DNA of 64,000 nt from Juglans regia (lineage: Eukaryota; Streptophyta; Magnoliopsida; Fagales; Juglandaceae). The stretch covers positions 20,565,234 through 20,629,233 of the forward strand of contig NC_049903.1 of NCBI RefSeq assembly GCF_001411555.2. The letters run 5' to 3'. Position numbers and translations under genes: made by a program. Every line of letters begins with the position of its first letter. Position 1 is the first letter of the stretch. Below, one piece after another: positions 45,061 through 56,683 of this stretch. The notes under the pieces were generated by a model. It saw nothing but the letters and a program-made list of their open reading frames with translations, did no database searches and was not told the DNA's origin.

Positions 45061-45129
45061 AATCTGACATGTCAAAGCTATCTGGTATCTCACTTTGTCT
45101 CTCAGCTTGTAGCATAAACACACACAACA

Positions 45130-46986
45130 CTTTTGATACACCTTGGATAATAGACATAGGGGCGACAACCACATAGTCTACTCAACCTCCCTTTTCACTA
45201 CCATCAAAAGTGTTGCTACATATTCTATAGCTCTTCCAAATTGTGAAACTGTTAGTGTTTCTCATGTTGGGACAATGAAGATATCAAAATAATTGACTCG
45301 CATGATGTGCTTTGTGTTCCATCATTTTCCTTTAATCTCATATTTGCTAGGAAACTTAGTCAAAAATAAGATGTTGTCTTATTTTTCTACCTTAAGGACC
45401 TTTTAACTTGGAAAACGACTGGAATGGGTGAAATGAGGAATGGCTTGTATCACTTATTGAGGAATGAAGTTTCCCCTACAGCTTTAGTTGAAGCTCTATC
45501 ATCTCTAACCACCAACTCAGCCATTTCTGCTTCTGTTATCAACAATCAAGAAGATTTTTTCCCGTGAAACTATGGACTTGGACACCTCTCTGATTCTAGG
45601 ACGAGCTTGATTAGCAAAGATGGCATTTTTTATTTTGATCTTACTTCCATACCTTGCTCAGTTTTCCTTTTAGCAAAATTACATAAGCTTCCTTTTCCTG
45701 TTAGCCTTCATAAAATAGAAAGATGTTTTGATTTAGTCCACTGTGATCTTTAGGGGCCTTGTAATGAGATTAGTCATGATGGATCAAGATACTTTTTGAG
45801 TATAGTTGATGATTTCAGTTGTTGTACCTGGGTATATATGTTAAAACTAAAATTTGATGCAACTGGAGCTTTACAATAATTTTGTGCCATGATTGAAACC
45901 CAATTTGACTCCAAAATTAAAGTGATTAGAAGTGATAATGGAAGGGAATTTGACATGAAATATTTTTATTCAAAAAGAGGCATAATCCATCAGGAAACTT
46001 GTGTTGAAACACCTCAGCAAAATGTTATTGTAGAAAGGAAACACCAACACATCTTGAATGTAGCTAAGGCCCTAAAGTTTCAAAGTAAAATTCCAATGAG
46101 ATATTGGAATGATTGCATTATCACTGCAATGTACCTCATAAACAGAACCCCCTCACCATTGCTTAAAAACAAGACTCCTTTTGAGCTCCTTTTTAAGACC
46201 AAACATGTTTACTCTCATCTTAGGGCATTCAGGTGCTTGGCCTTTGCCTCCACTCTGGTCAATAACAGGCACAAGTTTGATCCTAGAGTTAGGAAGTGTG
46301 TGTTCTTGGGTTATCCTTTTGGGGTTAAAAGTTATAAGCTACTGGATCTAGAGACAAAAAGAGTCTTCATCTCTAGAAATGTAATCTTCCATGAGAAGAT
46401 TTTTCCATACAAAACTAAGACTACAACCACTCCACATGACCTGCCAAGTCCAACTATATTATCCTTCCCCCAACCATTGGATACTGCTCTTGACCACACT
46501 ATTGAGTTATTTCACCTTGAACTTGAACCAGATGTCGATATAGAGAATGCAAAAAACACTTCAAACACACAAAATTCACCAGAACCTCTTGGAGAAGAGA
46601 CACATGCCAGTTCCACCAGTCCTCACATGCCTAGAAGGTCCACTAGAGAGAAGCATGCACCACCTTACTTGTTGGACTTCATTTGTCAACAAGCATTCTC
46701 ACTCCCCCATTCACAAAAGTTAAACAAGAAGAAAGGATCAAGACTTTCAGGTAATGCCTATCCTCTTGATGTTACTCTCTCTTATCATAAACTGTCCAGC
46801 ATACACAAAGCCTTTGTTGCTTCAATCACAAAGCAAATAGAACCTAACACATATGCACAAGCTGTCAAAACTATTGGATGGTGCAAGGTAATGCAAGCTG
46901 AAATAGAGGCTTTAGAGATGAATGACACTTGGACTGTAGTTGATTTGCCTCATGGCAAGGAGGCTATTGGGTGCAAATGGGTTTAA
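45130..46986 (+). pseudogene. Copia protease remnant, integrase and start of RT
   Basis: WIIDIGATTT at about 45148 is the protease site, with the usual DTGA read as DIGA. After a broken pre-integrase zinc region, the integrase has CDL (45740), SDNGREFD and a VERKHQHIL Glu motif, so the D, D, E positions remain. ORF 45889-46986 (365 aa) covers the catalytic core end, the C-terminal GYPFGVKSYKLLDLETK motif, the linker, and the RT start (MQAEIEALEMNDTWTVVDLP). It stops at the Trp-rich KWV. Confidence 0.78.
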
Positions 46987-46999
46987 GTAAAATGCAGAT

Positions 47000-48476
47000 G
47001 GAAGTGTTGAGAGGTATGAGGCATGGTTAGTGCTAAAGAGATACACACAACAGGAGGGGTTGGATTACCATGAGACTTTCTCTCCTGCAGCAAAGTTAGT
47101 AATAGTGAGAACACTGCTTGTTGTAGTAGTTGTTAGAGGGTGGAATTTGCACCAATTGGATGTGAACAATGCATTCCTCCATGGTGATTTGGATGAGAAA
47201 GTTTATATTGAACTTCCACCAGAATATGTTGATTGTAATTGTGCATAAGTTTGCAAACTTCATAAGAGTTTGTATGGATTAAAATAGGCATCGAGGCAAT
47301 GGTATGTTAAGCTCTCGGATTTCATTGTTCAAAAGGGTTTCAAACAGTCAAAAGCAGATTATAGTCTATTTACAAGGTTAGTGGGAGAGTCCGTTATATC
47401 TATACATGTCTATGCGGATGATCTTATTATAACAAGTAATGACATGGACATTTTTCATTCTAGCAAATCTTCCCTGCATGACAGATTTAAGATAAAGGAC
47501 TTTGGTACTTTGAAGTACTTTCTTGGCTTAGAAGTGACAAGATCAGAAAAGGGGATTTATGTATGTCAGAAAATATGCATTGGACATATTACTTGACTCG
47601 GGAACCATTGGAGCAGCACCTACTGAGATACCCCTAGATCAAAATGGCAAGTTGCCCAAAGATCAAGGTGCTCTGCTTGAGGATCCCTTTATTTACAAAA
47701 GACTTATTGGGAGGCTTCTTTACCTCACCATCACCATACTAGATTTAGCATATTCAGTCCAATTGCTTAGCCAATTCATGCAAGCTCCTAAGGTCCCACA
47801 CTTAAATGCTGCTCATAAGGTGCTGAGGAATATAAAGAGGACTCCAGGCCAAGGATTGTTGTATTCTTCACAGTCAAACCTACAACTTGAGGTGTACTAT
47901 GATTTGGATTGGGGGGCATGCCCAGATACACGAAGGTCTGTGATAGGCTACTGTGCCTTTTTTGGTCCTTCCCTAGTGTCTTGAAAATCTAAGAAACGAA
48001 ACACCATCTCTAGGTCCTCAGTTGAAACTGAATATAGGGCCATGGCAAGTGCTTGCTGTGAATTAACTTGGTTAAGGTTTTTACTTCAAGACATAATAGT
48101 AGATCATCGTCAAGCAGTTGTGTTATATTGTGACAACAAGACTGCATTACACATAACTGTAAATCCAGTGTTCCATGAACAGACTACACACATAGAACTC
48201 GATTGTCATTTGGTCAGTGATAAAATCCAAGAAGGAAGTGTCATTACTAAGCATGTAAGTAGTGGATCACAAGTTGCAGATATTCTGACTAAGGCACTGG
48301 GATCTAACAGCCTCTACACACACTTGCACAAGATGGAAGCAGAAAACATATACTCTCCATCTTGTGGGGGGCTGTTGAAAATACAAAAGAAAATGCAAGA
48401 TGAATGCCACCAACATAACCGTGACTCATCTAAATTGGATAGCCAACAAGTCCAAGATGACTTAGAAGAAAAATGA
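47000..48476 (+). pseudogene. Copia RT and RNase H
   Basis: Open stretches at 47030-47248 ([36 protein letters not shown]), 47381-47596 (VYADDLIITS, the intact catalytic box) and 47559-47984 (LLYLTITILDLAYSVQLLS) are RT. 48042-48476 is RNase H (ACCELTWLRFLL, YCDNKTALHI, VADILTKALG). Stops and at least one frameshift separate them. Confidence 0.78.
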
Positions 48477-48783
48477 AAGAAAGTGGAAGCAATAGGAGAG
48501 ATGGAATAAAGCTACAATGTGCAGAAGGACCAACTTTTTTTTTTCTACTTTTTGTACAGCACAGAACTTTGTTTTCTTTCGTTGTCTTTGTATAGGTTTT
48601 TTCATCAAATCACGTCAATTATTTCTGTATAAATACTGAGCTTGAATGTATAGAACACATACAAGTTAATGATAAGAAAAGAGAAAAGGTTTTTCTTTCT
48701 CAAGCATGGTTATTGCCTTACTATTTTTCTATTCTTCAACAACGACATAGTATTTGCTACTTTCTGTTTTACCTTTTCCTATA
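48373..48783 (+). repeat. 3' LTR of the copia element
   Basis: 411 bp, preceded by a polypurine tract. It has the same TATAAATACTGAGC box as the 5' LTR. It ends TTCCTATA where the 5' LTR ends TTCTTACA, so the terminal CA is mutated. Confidence 0.82.
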
Positions 48784-50280
48784 GATTTTGCCAAAATTCC
48801 TCGTATAAACTCTTGGTTATTTGAGATCGCTTTTTTCTCTTTGAATAATAAGATCACGTCCTTGCGCAAACTAAAATGGGCAGGTCATTCCCCTTTGTCA
48901 ACTTTCTTTTGACTCTCCGACAACTTCCAATCCTTCTCCTGTTGCTCTCGCAATTCCACAAAATTATTTATCCTCAAATGTTGTAGAGCAACAAGAACCT
49001 CTCCTGGTGACCTGTCCTCTACCCATAAATGCCTCATATCCTCTAACAACAAATCTACCTCTGAAAATTTTCCCTTATCCTTTGCCTTTGACTTATATTT
49101 AGGGCATCCATGACTAAGTTAGCCTTACTCGAGTGATACTTAATCACGTACTGGTAATCATTGATGGTCTCCAACCACCTCCGATGTCTTATGTTAAGGC
49201 TCGCTTGCGTAAACAAGTACTTCAAGCTCTTGTAATCCATGTACACCTCGCACTCTTCTCCATATAGATAATGTCGTCATATCTTCAAGGTAAACACTAT
49301 TGCAGCTAATTTCATGCCATGGGTGGGGTAATTATTCTTATGATTCTTCAAGTATCTAGATGCATAGGCTATCACCTTACCTTTTTCCATTAGAACACAC
49401 CCAATATAGATAGTGTCGCTATATCTTTAGTGTAAACACTACTGCGTCTAATTCCATGTCATAAGTGGGATAATTATTTTCATGATCTTTCAATTATCTA
49501 AATGCATAGACTATCACCTTGCCTTTTTGCATTAGAACACATCTTAAATCATATTTTGACGTGTCACTGAATACCATGAATGGCTTGTATGGCTCCAGTA
49601 AAGCTAAAACAGTGGCCATGGTTAATCATCTCTTCAATTCCTCAAAAAACCGCTCACATCGATCGGTCCATATGAACTTAACGTCCTTCCTTATCAACGC
49701 CATAAGAGGACTTGACAATTTAAAAAATCATTCCACAAACCTACGATAATAACCGGCTAAACCCAAAAAACTCCTGATTTCCTATACTAAGGTGGGTCGT
49801 TTCCAATCCGTCACAACCTCTACTTTGCTTAGGTTCACCATGATATAATTCCCTCTCCGGGGACTACATGGGCTAGAAATCTTACTTCCTCCAACGACAA
49901 CTCGCACTTGCTGAGTTTAACATACAATTGGTGGTCTTGTAGGGTCTTTAGTACCATCCTCAAGTGATCTCCATGCTCCTCAACATTTCGGGAGTACATT
50001 AAGATATCGTATATAAACACTATTACAAATAAATCCAAGAATAGTTGGAACAACCTATTCATGAGATTGATAAAAGCTGCTAGCATTCGCCAACTCGAAA
50101 GGCACGGTGAATTCATAGTGACCCTATCTAGTTTGAAAAATCGTCTTATATACATTGTCTTCCGTAATCCTCAACTAATAGTACTTTGATCTGAGATCGA
50201 TTTTAGAAAAAACTGCAGCTCCTTGCAGCTGATCGAATAGATCATCTATCTTAGGTAATGTGTACCTATTCTTAAACATG
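48784..50280 (-). pseudogene. Ty3/gypsy RT and RNase H fragment, right of the copia insertion
   Basis: On the - strand, 50155-49835 carries [22 protein letters not shown], where the catalytic IDD is read IYD, and [20 protein letters not shown]. 49246-49055 carries RNase [34 protein letters not shown]. Between them a stretch of about 150 bp is present twice. Downstream in element order it meets 43536, giving a continuous gypsy pol split by copia. Confidence 0.78.
49259..49555. repeat. Tandem duplication of about 150 bp within the gypsy fragment
   Basis: The block ATAGATA-TGTCG...CTATCACCTT-CCTTTTT-CATTAGAACACA occurs at about 49262-49412 and again at about 49413-49552, with about 15-20% divergence by eye. 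Confidence 0.65.
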
Positions 50281-50504
50281 AACATTAATATTAAGCTATT
50301 AATATAAACCTACTTTTTATATATGTATATACATATCAATGATAAATACATTTTATGGCATAATGAATTATGATATATATTATTTTTTATAAATACATTT
50401 ATACACATTTGATCATATGTATTCATATAAAAGGTGTATAGTCTATCTTATATAGACTATAGTTAAATTCAATATTATAGTAGTATTTGTCTGTACTCTA
50501 GAAA

Positions 50505-50698
50505 AACTTTGTGAGGTTTTCATCATTAAAATCACACTAGGAAATCAGATCAAACCAGACCAAAATCGGTAATTTTAGTTTTGGTGATGAATCGGTTTGA
50601 TATCGATTTTTCAATTTTCAAAACTGGTGTATACCAGTTCAGTTCTAAAATATGTTCAAAATCGGATCAAACCGAACTGATTACAAATTACACCCCTA
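50505..50698. mobile_element. Partial hAT-type MITE
   Basis: AAACCAGACCAAAATCGG, ATCGGTTTGATATCG and the right terminus TTACAAATTACACCCCTAA belong to the same family as the other TAGGGGTGTAA elements. The left terminus was not located. Confidence 0.5.
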
Positions 50699-50956
50699 AT
50701 TCCCCCCGAAATAGTAGAAGTTGTAACAAGGATTGATGGAACCAGATTGGATAAGGGTGAAATTGCCGCGGGCGTATGGCCTGAGCTGAATGAAGCCGAG
50801 TTCACGATGGAGGATCGTTTCAAGTTGATAGATTTTTATATGAAGATTATTATGTACTTGATTAGTGGTATTGAAAGGGTTTTAGAAGGGGAAGCATGGC
50901 CCCAATGGATGCTAATAATTGAAGAGATTCTCACCCTTGAAATTGCTTTGTCCTAA
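50699..50956 (+). CDS. Unidentified ORF fragment
   Basis: The frame is open from 50699, directly at the end of the hAT remnant, with a possible ATG at 50747. It ends at TAA 50954-50956. It reads PEIVEVVTRIDGTRLDKGE, then AGVWPELNEAEFTMEDRF, and WPQWMLIIEEILTLE. Composition is protein-like (less AT-rich, mixed charge). I do not recognise it. It could be an exon of a decayed gene or retroelement gag. Confidence 0.3.
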   Translation: MPPEIVEVVTRIDGTRLDKGEIAAGVWPELNEAEFTMEDRFKLIDFYMKIIMYLISGIERVLEGEAWPQWMLIIEEILTLEIALS

Positions 50957-51390
50957 CCGACTATTTTATGGAAGTCATTTTGAAATTATTAGTCGAGAGG
51001 GATGAAATCTTGGGAGGCATGAGATGAGGTTTAGGACCATGTAACCTTAAATAATGTGCTTCACTTTTGAGGTTTAAAGTGAAGCAATGTTTTGAGACCC
51101 TACTTTATTATATGGATGGTTTAACTTGATATTTTGGATGAAAGATGAATTATTTTATATGAATGAAATGAGAAGTTTTAGGATTTAGCATTCTAGTACA
51201 TTGTATGTTGATAAAAAAAAATTATCTGCTATGTTTAATGTATATTGTTATAAACATGTTAGGTGCATTGCATCTTATCTATCATGAACGAGGGTATGTA
51301 ACATTACGTTGCATATCTCGATGGTTCAATCTCTGTCAAATTCCAAGCGGAACTTGGGGGCGTCACCTTACTTTGAATTAGCTCTCTATG
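50957..51390. other. AT-rich spacer
   Basis: Nothing was recognised. Confidence 0.4.
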
Positions 51391-52090
51391 TTTGTTTAGA
51401 AATAACACCTCGGTTATTTAAATATAGGTCCATCTATCAACTTTTTTGTCCATTAACTTTAATGAAAAGCATGTGGCCCAATCATAAACTACCATGTGTC
51501 CTCAAAATAATCTTTTAAAAAAACAAATAAGAATTTTATTAACAAAAATTAATTTTTATTATTAAAAAATAAAAAATAAACAAGAGGAGAAAAAAGGAGG
51601 GACAACCACTGGTGGTGAGGGTGCACCCCAACCACTAGTGGTGGCCAAAATTGATTGACCTTCGTGGCAGATGGATGCTATCTCTTGGTGGCCCTATGTG
51701 GACCACTTCGTGTCTGTCGTGGTGGTGCCTCAACCATTGGAGGCGTTCGAACCATGCCATATGATGTGGCACCACCACGATAGCCACGAAGTGGCCCAGA
51801 TGGGGGCCACCTTTGTGGTGGCTGAAAATTGGCATAGCGAAGGTTGGTGTGTTCTGGCCACTATTGGTGGTTGGGGTTGCAGCCACTAGTGGTGGATGTC
51901 CCTCATTTTTTATTTGTTTATTATTTATTTTATTTTTAATAATAAAAATTCATTTTTTTTAAAAAAAGTTGACAATCTTTTAAGAAGATTATGGAGGACA
52001 TGTGATAGTTTGTGATTAGGTCATGTGTTTCTTTTCAGTATTGATTGACGGAAAAGTTGACAAAGAGACTTATTTCTAAATAATTAAAAC
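51391..52090. mobile_element. Fold-back element with long inverted repeats
   Basis: The outer arms TTTAGAAATAACACCTC (left) and the reverse of AGAGACTTATTTCTAAA (right) pair. So do the T-rich middle arms and the inner GGGACAACCACTGGTGGTGAG / CACTAGTGGTGGATGTCCC pair. The centre is a GC-rich block with GTGGTGCC and GGCACCAC. No transposase is present. The long terminal repeats suggest a Mutator-type MITE, but no target duplication was found. Confidence 0.55.
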
Positions 52091-52440
52091 CATAAAGTGA
52101 AAAAATTATGCTGGCTGCTAGCGAGTTGACCAGCCTTTACCACTGGGTGTACCGCTAGTTGAAAGTTTTTTATTTTTGTGATTTTCTTTTAAACATTTGT
52201 TTAACATCCTTAATCATTAAAAAAAATTAAAAAATATACAACTGTATTAATAGGCACTTCCTTAATTATTAAGAAAAAAAATAAAAAAAAATAAAAATGC
52301 ATGAGTGATGAGATTTATGAGACAAACTCATGAAACCATTTAGCATTTTTTGTAAAAAAATATAAAGAGTTCAAAGTCGAGCATAGTAAAGGAAATGCGT
52401 GGCAACTTTATCTACTTATTTATTTTAATAACTATTATCA
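52091..52440. other. Spacer upstream of RPL4
   Basis: AT-rich sequence without a recognised gene. Confidence 0.4.
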
Positions 52441-52445
52441 TTTAC

Positions 52446-52633
52446 GGGCCCATCTATTAGCCCAAATATGATTGAGACAAAGATCCAATGAACCCACAGC
52501 CCAACACACAAACCATACGAAACTACCCAACGTACTATAAAGTGCCACTCGAAAGTCGAAACCTAGTTTGCACCCATAAACCCTAGTGTCCCTCACCCCA
52601 ATATTCGCTTTCATTTCCACACACTGAGCACCA
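52446..52633 (+). promoter_or_regulatory. RPL4 promoter: site II-like motifs, TATA box and telo box
   Basis: Site II-like GGCCCA or AGCCCA lies at 52447-52452, 52459-52464 and 52498-52503. TATAAAG lies at 52536-52542. The telo box AAACCCTAG lies at 52578-52586, just upstream of the ATG (52634). Site II plus telo box is the known signature of plant ribosomal-protein promoters linked to growth and cell division. Confidence 0.75.
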
Positions 52634-54672
52634 ATGGCTGCAGCCGCCGCACGCCCTCTCGTCACCGTTCAATCACATGATGGCGCCGAATCAACCGACA
52701 ACGTTCACCTGCCGGACGTTATGAGGGCCTCGATCCGACCTGACATCGTCAACTTCGTCCACGCCAACATATCCAAGAACAAACGGCAGCCGTACGCCGT
52801 ATCAAAGCGCGCCGGCCACCAGACCTCCGCAGAGTCCTGGGGAACCGGACGCGCAGTTTCCCGTATACCCCGTGTCCCCGGCGGTGGGACCCACCGCGCC
52901 GGCCAGGGTGCTTTTGGTAACATGTGCCGTGGCGGCCGCATGTTCGCCCCCACGAAGATCTGGCGCCGCTGGCACCGCAAGGTTAATGTCAACCTCAAGC
53001 GCTACGCCGTTGTTTCGGCCATAGCCGCATCCGCCGTCCCCTCCCTAGTTCTTGCCCGTGGACACCGGATCGAGTCGGTTCCCGAGTTGCCCCTGGTCAT
53101 CAGCGACTCAGCCGAGAGCGTGGAGAAGACTTCGGCGGCTCTCAAGGTTCTGAAAGACATTGGTGCTCACCCCGATGCCGAAAAGGCTAAGGACAGCCAC
53201 TCGATCCGTCCAGGCAAGGGTAAAATGCGAAACCGCCGTTACATCAATCGCAAGGGCCCACTGATTGTCTACGGAACTGAGGGGGCGAAGCTCGTGAAAG
53301 CGTTCAGGAACATCCCCGGCGTCGATATCGTGAACGTGGAGAGGCTGAACCTTCTGAAGCTGGCTCCCGGTGGTCACCTCGGGAGGTTTGTGATCTGGAC
53401 CAAGTCTGCATTCGAGAAGCTGGACTCGATCTACGGGTCATTCGAAAAGCCTTCGGAGAAGAAGAAGGGGTATGTGCTGCCGAGGTCGAAGATGGTGAAC
53501 GCTGACCTGTCGAGGATTATCAACTCGGACGAGGTGCAGTCCGTGGTGAAGCCGATCAAGAGGGAGGTTAAGAGGGCGCCAATGAAGAAAAACCCACTGA
53601 AGAATCTCAACACCTTGCTGAAGCTGAACCCCTACGCCAAGACCGCCAGGCGGATGGCTCTTCTGGCCGAGGCAGAACGCGTTAAGGCCAAGAAGGAGAA
53701 GCTTGACAAGAAGAGAAAGCAAATCACTAAGGTTTGCCACTTTCATGCTAATTTCCTTCTCTTTCTTATTATAGCTTCATATACTATAATGCTCTATAAA
53801 TGAGGTGGGATTTTGCATTGCTTGCTTCTAACCATTGCATTGCGTTTCGACCAAACAATGGAATAGACATAAGCAACCTAGGGCCGTTCTTAAAACAGAC
53901 ATATAGAAAGCATTATTTGTAACGGTAAGTGATTATAGTTTTATTTGGTATTTGGAAAAATAACTTTTGTCTGCCCATGTAATATAATGCTCTAGTATTT
54001 GCTGGGTACCTCTGGTGCCATATACAACAACTCCAGGGAAAGAGTTAGCCACGTCTGACCATGATTCTAAAAGGACTAGTTAATTTGAAGCTTTCCTAGG
54101 ATCATAAAATTTCCTAGATTTTCATGATTTCATCCTAAAAAAAAAAAATCGTAGAATTACCAATGGTTTCACCAAGTAAGTAGTCAAAGTGGGATTGAAC
54201 TGTCCAGACTACGCATATAACTCGCACACTCAATGTGAATTCTTTTTCCCAATGTGGGATTGTGTTACAATTACCTAACCAAGCGCTGTTATTGAAAACT
54301 TAATAGGTTTCCACAATCCGTTTGCTTTTTTTCTGTCCTCTCAGTTGTTTTAGGTCATCTGTGTGCATGAGCCCAATGTTACAGGTTTGATTTCCCCAGG
54401 GATTGTTGTGCTAGTCTTCTGGGGGTTTAGATTCGAGGAGTCCTAAAGGCTCTGTTGTGGGTGGTTCCCCGTCATTAAAAAATTGTAATGCCATTGGTGA
54501 TTTCAGCAAGTTATTAATGGACATTTTTGTGTCACCTTGTTTCTTTTGGGTTTTTCAGGACGAGGCTTCTGCAATTCAGGCTGCAGGGAAAGCATGGTAC
54601 AAGACAATGATATCAGATAGTGATTACACCGAGTTTGAGAACTTCACTAAGTGGCTAGGAGTCTCTCAGTAA
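52634..54672 (+). CDS. RPL4: 60S ribosomal protein L4 (uL4), 2 exons
   Basis: Exons are 52634-53731 and 54559-54672, with a GT-AG intron of 827 bp in phase 0. The product has 403 aa plus stop, close to the plant family's usual 404-407. uL4 binds 23S/25S rRNA, and its internal loop lines the peptide exit tunnel. The start reads [14 protein letters not shown]. Residues 40-110 hold the loop ([40 protein letters not shown]), residues 205-225 hold [10 protein letters not shown], and the eukaryotic extension 290-403 is Lys-rich ([29 protein letters not shown]) and ends [12 protein letters not shown]. The coding exon is much more GC-rich than its surroundings. No disruption is seen. The upstream motifs fit a ribosomal-protein gene. 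Confidence 0.97.
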
Positions 54673-55700
54673 TTTACCCTTTTTCTTTGTTTGAAAATCC
54701 TGTAGGCCCCTTCAATTGTTTTACTTTGTGGTGCTCATTTAGTTCTTATAAGGTTTTGAGACATGGATTATATTTGGTGGGAGGAAATGAGATATATGAC
54801 TCGGAAATTGTTTTCCTTTCCTCTCACTTTTTCTTTTTAAAATATCGATTTCTGCTTTGGAGTTTGTATTTTTGGAACCGTGTAATTGTATTAGAGATTT
54901 GGTTTTTCTCTCTTGAGATTTTTTTTTCCCCTCTCCTTACAACTCATATTCAGTTGATTCCGATGTCGTTTGGTGGTATGTTACGGTGAGATTAGTTCGA
55001 ACTTTGAGTGGTTAGGTGTGATCACAATGTGATTTCCAAAACACGATAGCATCGAAGGTTTTTTGGTTATCAAAGGAGGGAAGTTTTTGGCTTATTACTG
55101 AGAGAAACTGGAAGGTGATGAACAAGCTGAGATTGGGTTTGGTCACGGTTCAGTGGCACTGGAGGACTTTATGAAAGGAGTAAAAAAGGACTTCTTACAC
55201 CACAGTAATGGAAGGGAATCACAGTTTCATAGGGCAACGGTTATTTTATGGCGATAGTGGAATATGGTGGTGGTAGCAGGTGCAGTTTTATCTTCATACT
55301 AGAAGATATGGAAGGGAAGGGATGATGGAGGTGCTGTGGGAGTTCACAAACGTTCATAGACAAAGGGAGGGGTGGAAACCACACTAAGAGGAGGAGCACC
55401 TTTGAGGCCACTATTGGCGGTCCTTCAGTCGCAGAGCCGTTCCTATAGAGAGGCTCTGGTATCGGTGCAACTCCATGAAAATAGGGGTGGAGGTAGAGGT
55501 GACGTGAAAGATAGGGGAGGAGCCAATAAGTTAAGGTAATGCACATGGGTTGACAAAGCTCCTCGTACTGCTAGAACAGGCACTGCGCAGTGGCAAGGTG
55601 GCGGTGGTAGGTTTTCAACGTTATTTGACAAATTATCGAGATTTAATTTTATATATGCCTTATGATTTTGTAATATTTATTCATTTTATATAAACATACC
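54673..55700. other. RPL4 3' region and spacer
   Basis: The first 200-300 bp is T-rich and likely 3' UTR. Beyond 55000 the sequence is less AT-rich and may be decayed transposon sequence, but no motif was recognised. Confidence 0.45.
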
Positions 55701-56683
55701 GTGCGACAGAAAAGTTGGCCCCCCTAAGAAAAATTGCTGGTTCTACCATTGAGTAGCTGATGGATGTGAAGGTACAACTGGGTGTACTTCAGGACAGAGT
55801 GGATTATTTGATAGTGTGAAGAGGAAAAAAGAGATTTGGACGTGGGCTTGGAGATCAGTGTTTTCGGTACGGGCTTAGGCTTGGAGGGAACATGCATTAA
55901 TAGAATATTAGATGGGCAGTGCAAAAGAGATCAAATGGGCCTCGGCTTGGATGTTGCAAGACCCAACATGGCAGCTCGTGTGGAGAGCAGCTTGATCGGA
56001 CTAGCGGAACAGCAGCTGAACATGTAGGTCGCTCCCTTGGGCCTTAGCCTGTGGTACAAATTGGAATGAAGGAAAGCCACAGGACCCAGCCCATGCGGAG
56101 GATCAAAGAGGTGGTGACCCACAACCCTCGACCTGCGGGAATTTGGCTTCCTCCTAGGAAAAGGGCTTCGTTAGTGGTAGAGGGACACTCGTCGATGGCC
56201 TAAAGGGTGACGGCAACTGTGGAGGAGCCATTGGAAGGCATTTTTGTTAGGGCTCTAGATATCTCTTCACATTTAAGGGTCGGATCTCTGACGCATCTTG
56301 GCCAAAAAGCACCGACGAGTAGGAGGGAGGTGGTACCTTGCCCATAAAATGCCAACGAGCAGACATGAAGGTTGTGATTACTTTGGCGCTAAATTTGTCC
56401 CTAGAAGTGGAAGGAGCTATTGAAAGGCCCTCATAGATGCTTATCCCAATGCAGGGCCCCTTTGAATGGGAGGGTAAGAATATCTTTTTGGAGGAGGAAA
56501 TGGGCACGTCGATACCCCTAAATTGTGAGGGATTTGAGGAACAATTTATGCTCAGCTTAAGAAATCTAGTTCAAAAAAATAGAGGGAGTTAAAGAGACTT
56601 ACGTGGTCTCTAAATTATGAGAACAGCTCAAATCGAGAAAGATCCTCCAAAGGGAAGGGGCTAGCCTCTTCTTTATGAAGCCT

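Larger units (their letters stand above)
43537..48783 (+). mobile_element. Ty1/copia LTR retrotransposon, degenerate
   Basis: The 5' LTR is 43537-43937 and the 3' LTR 48373-48783 (TGTTGAAAA... starts). The primer site TGGTATCAGAGC at 43938 is complementary to initiator-Met tRNA. A polypurine tract, TGTGGGGGGC, ends at 48372. The order gag, PR, IN, RT, RNase H is that of copia. Flanks AATTT and GATTT suggest a 5-bp duplication with one mismatch. Frame shifts in gag and RT show it is inactive. It interrupts a gypsy integrase. Confidence 0.88.

Noticed and set aside
51635..51889. Two overlapping ORFs on opposite strands rich in His, Trp and Val
   Set aside because: Both come from the palindromic core of the fold-back element.
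52705..53746. Antisense ORFs over RPL4 exon 1
   Set aside because: The long, GC-rich exon of a confirmed ribosomal protein produces open antisense frames by chance.
54150..54290. Second short solo LTR in the RPL4 intron
   Set aside because: AATGTGGGATTGTGTTACA resembles a TRIM LTR end, but no matching start or target duplication could be found.
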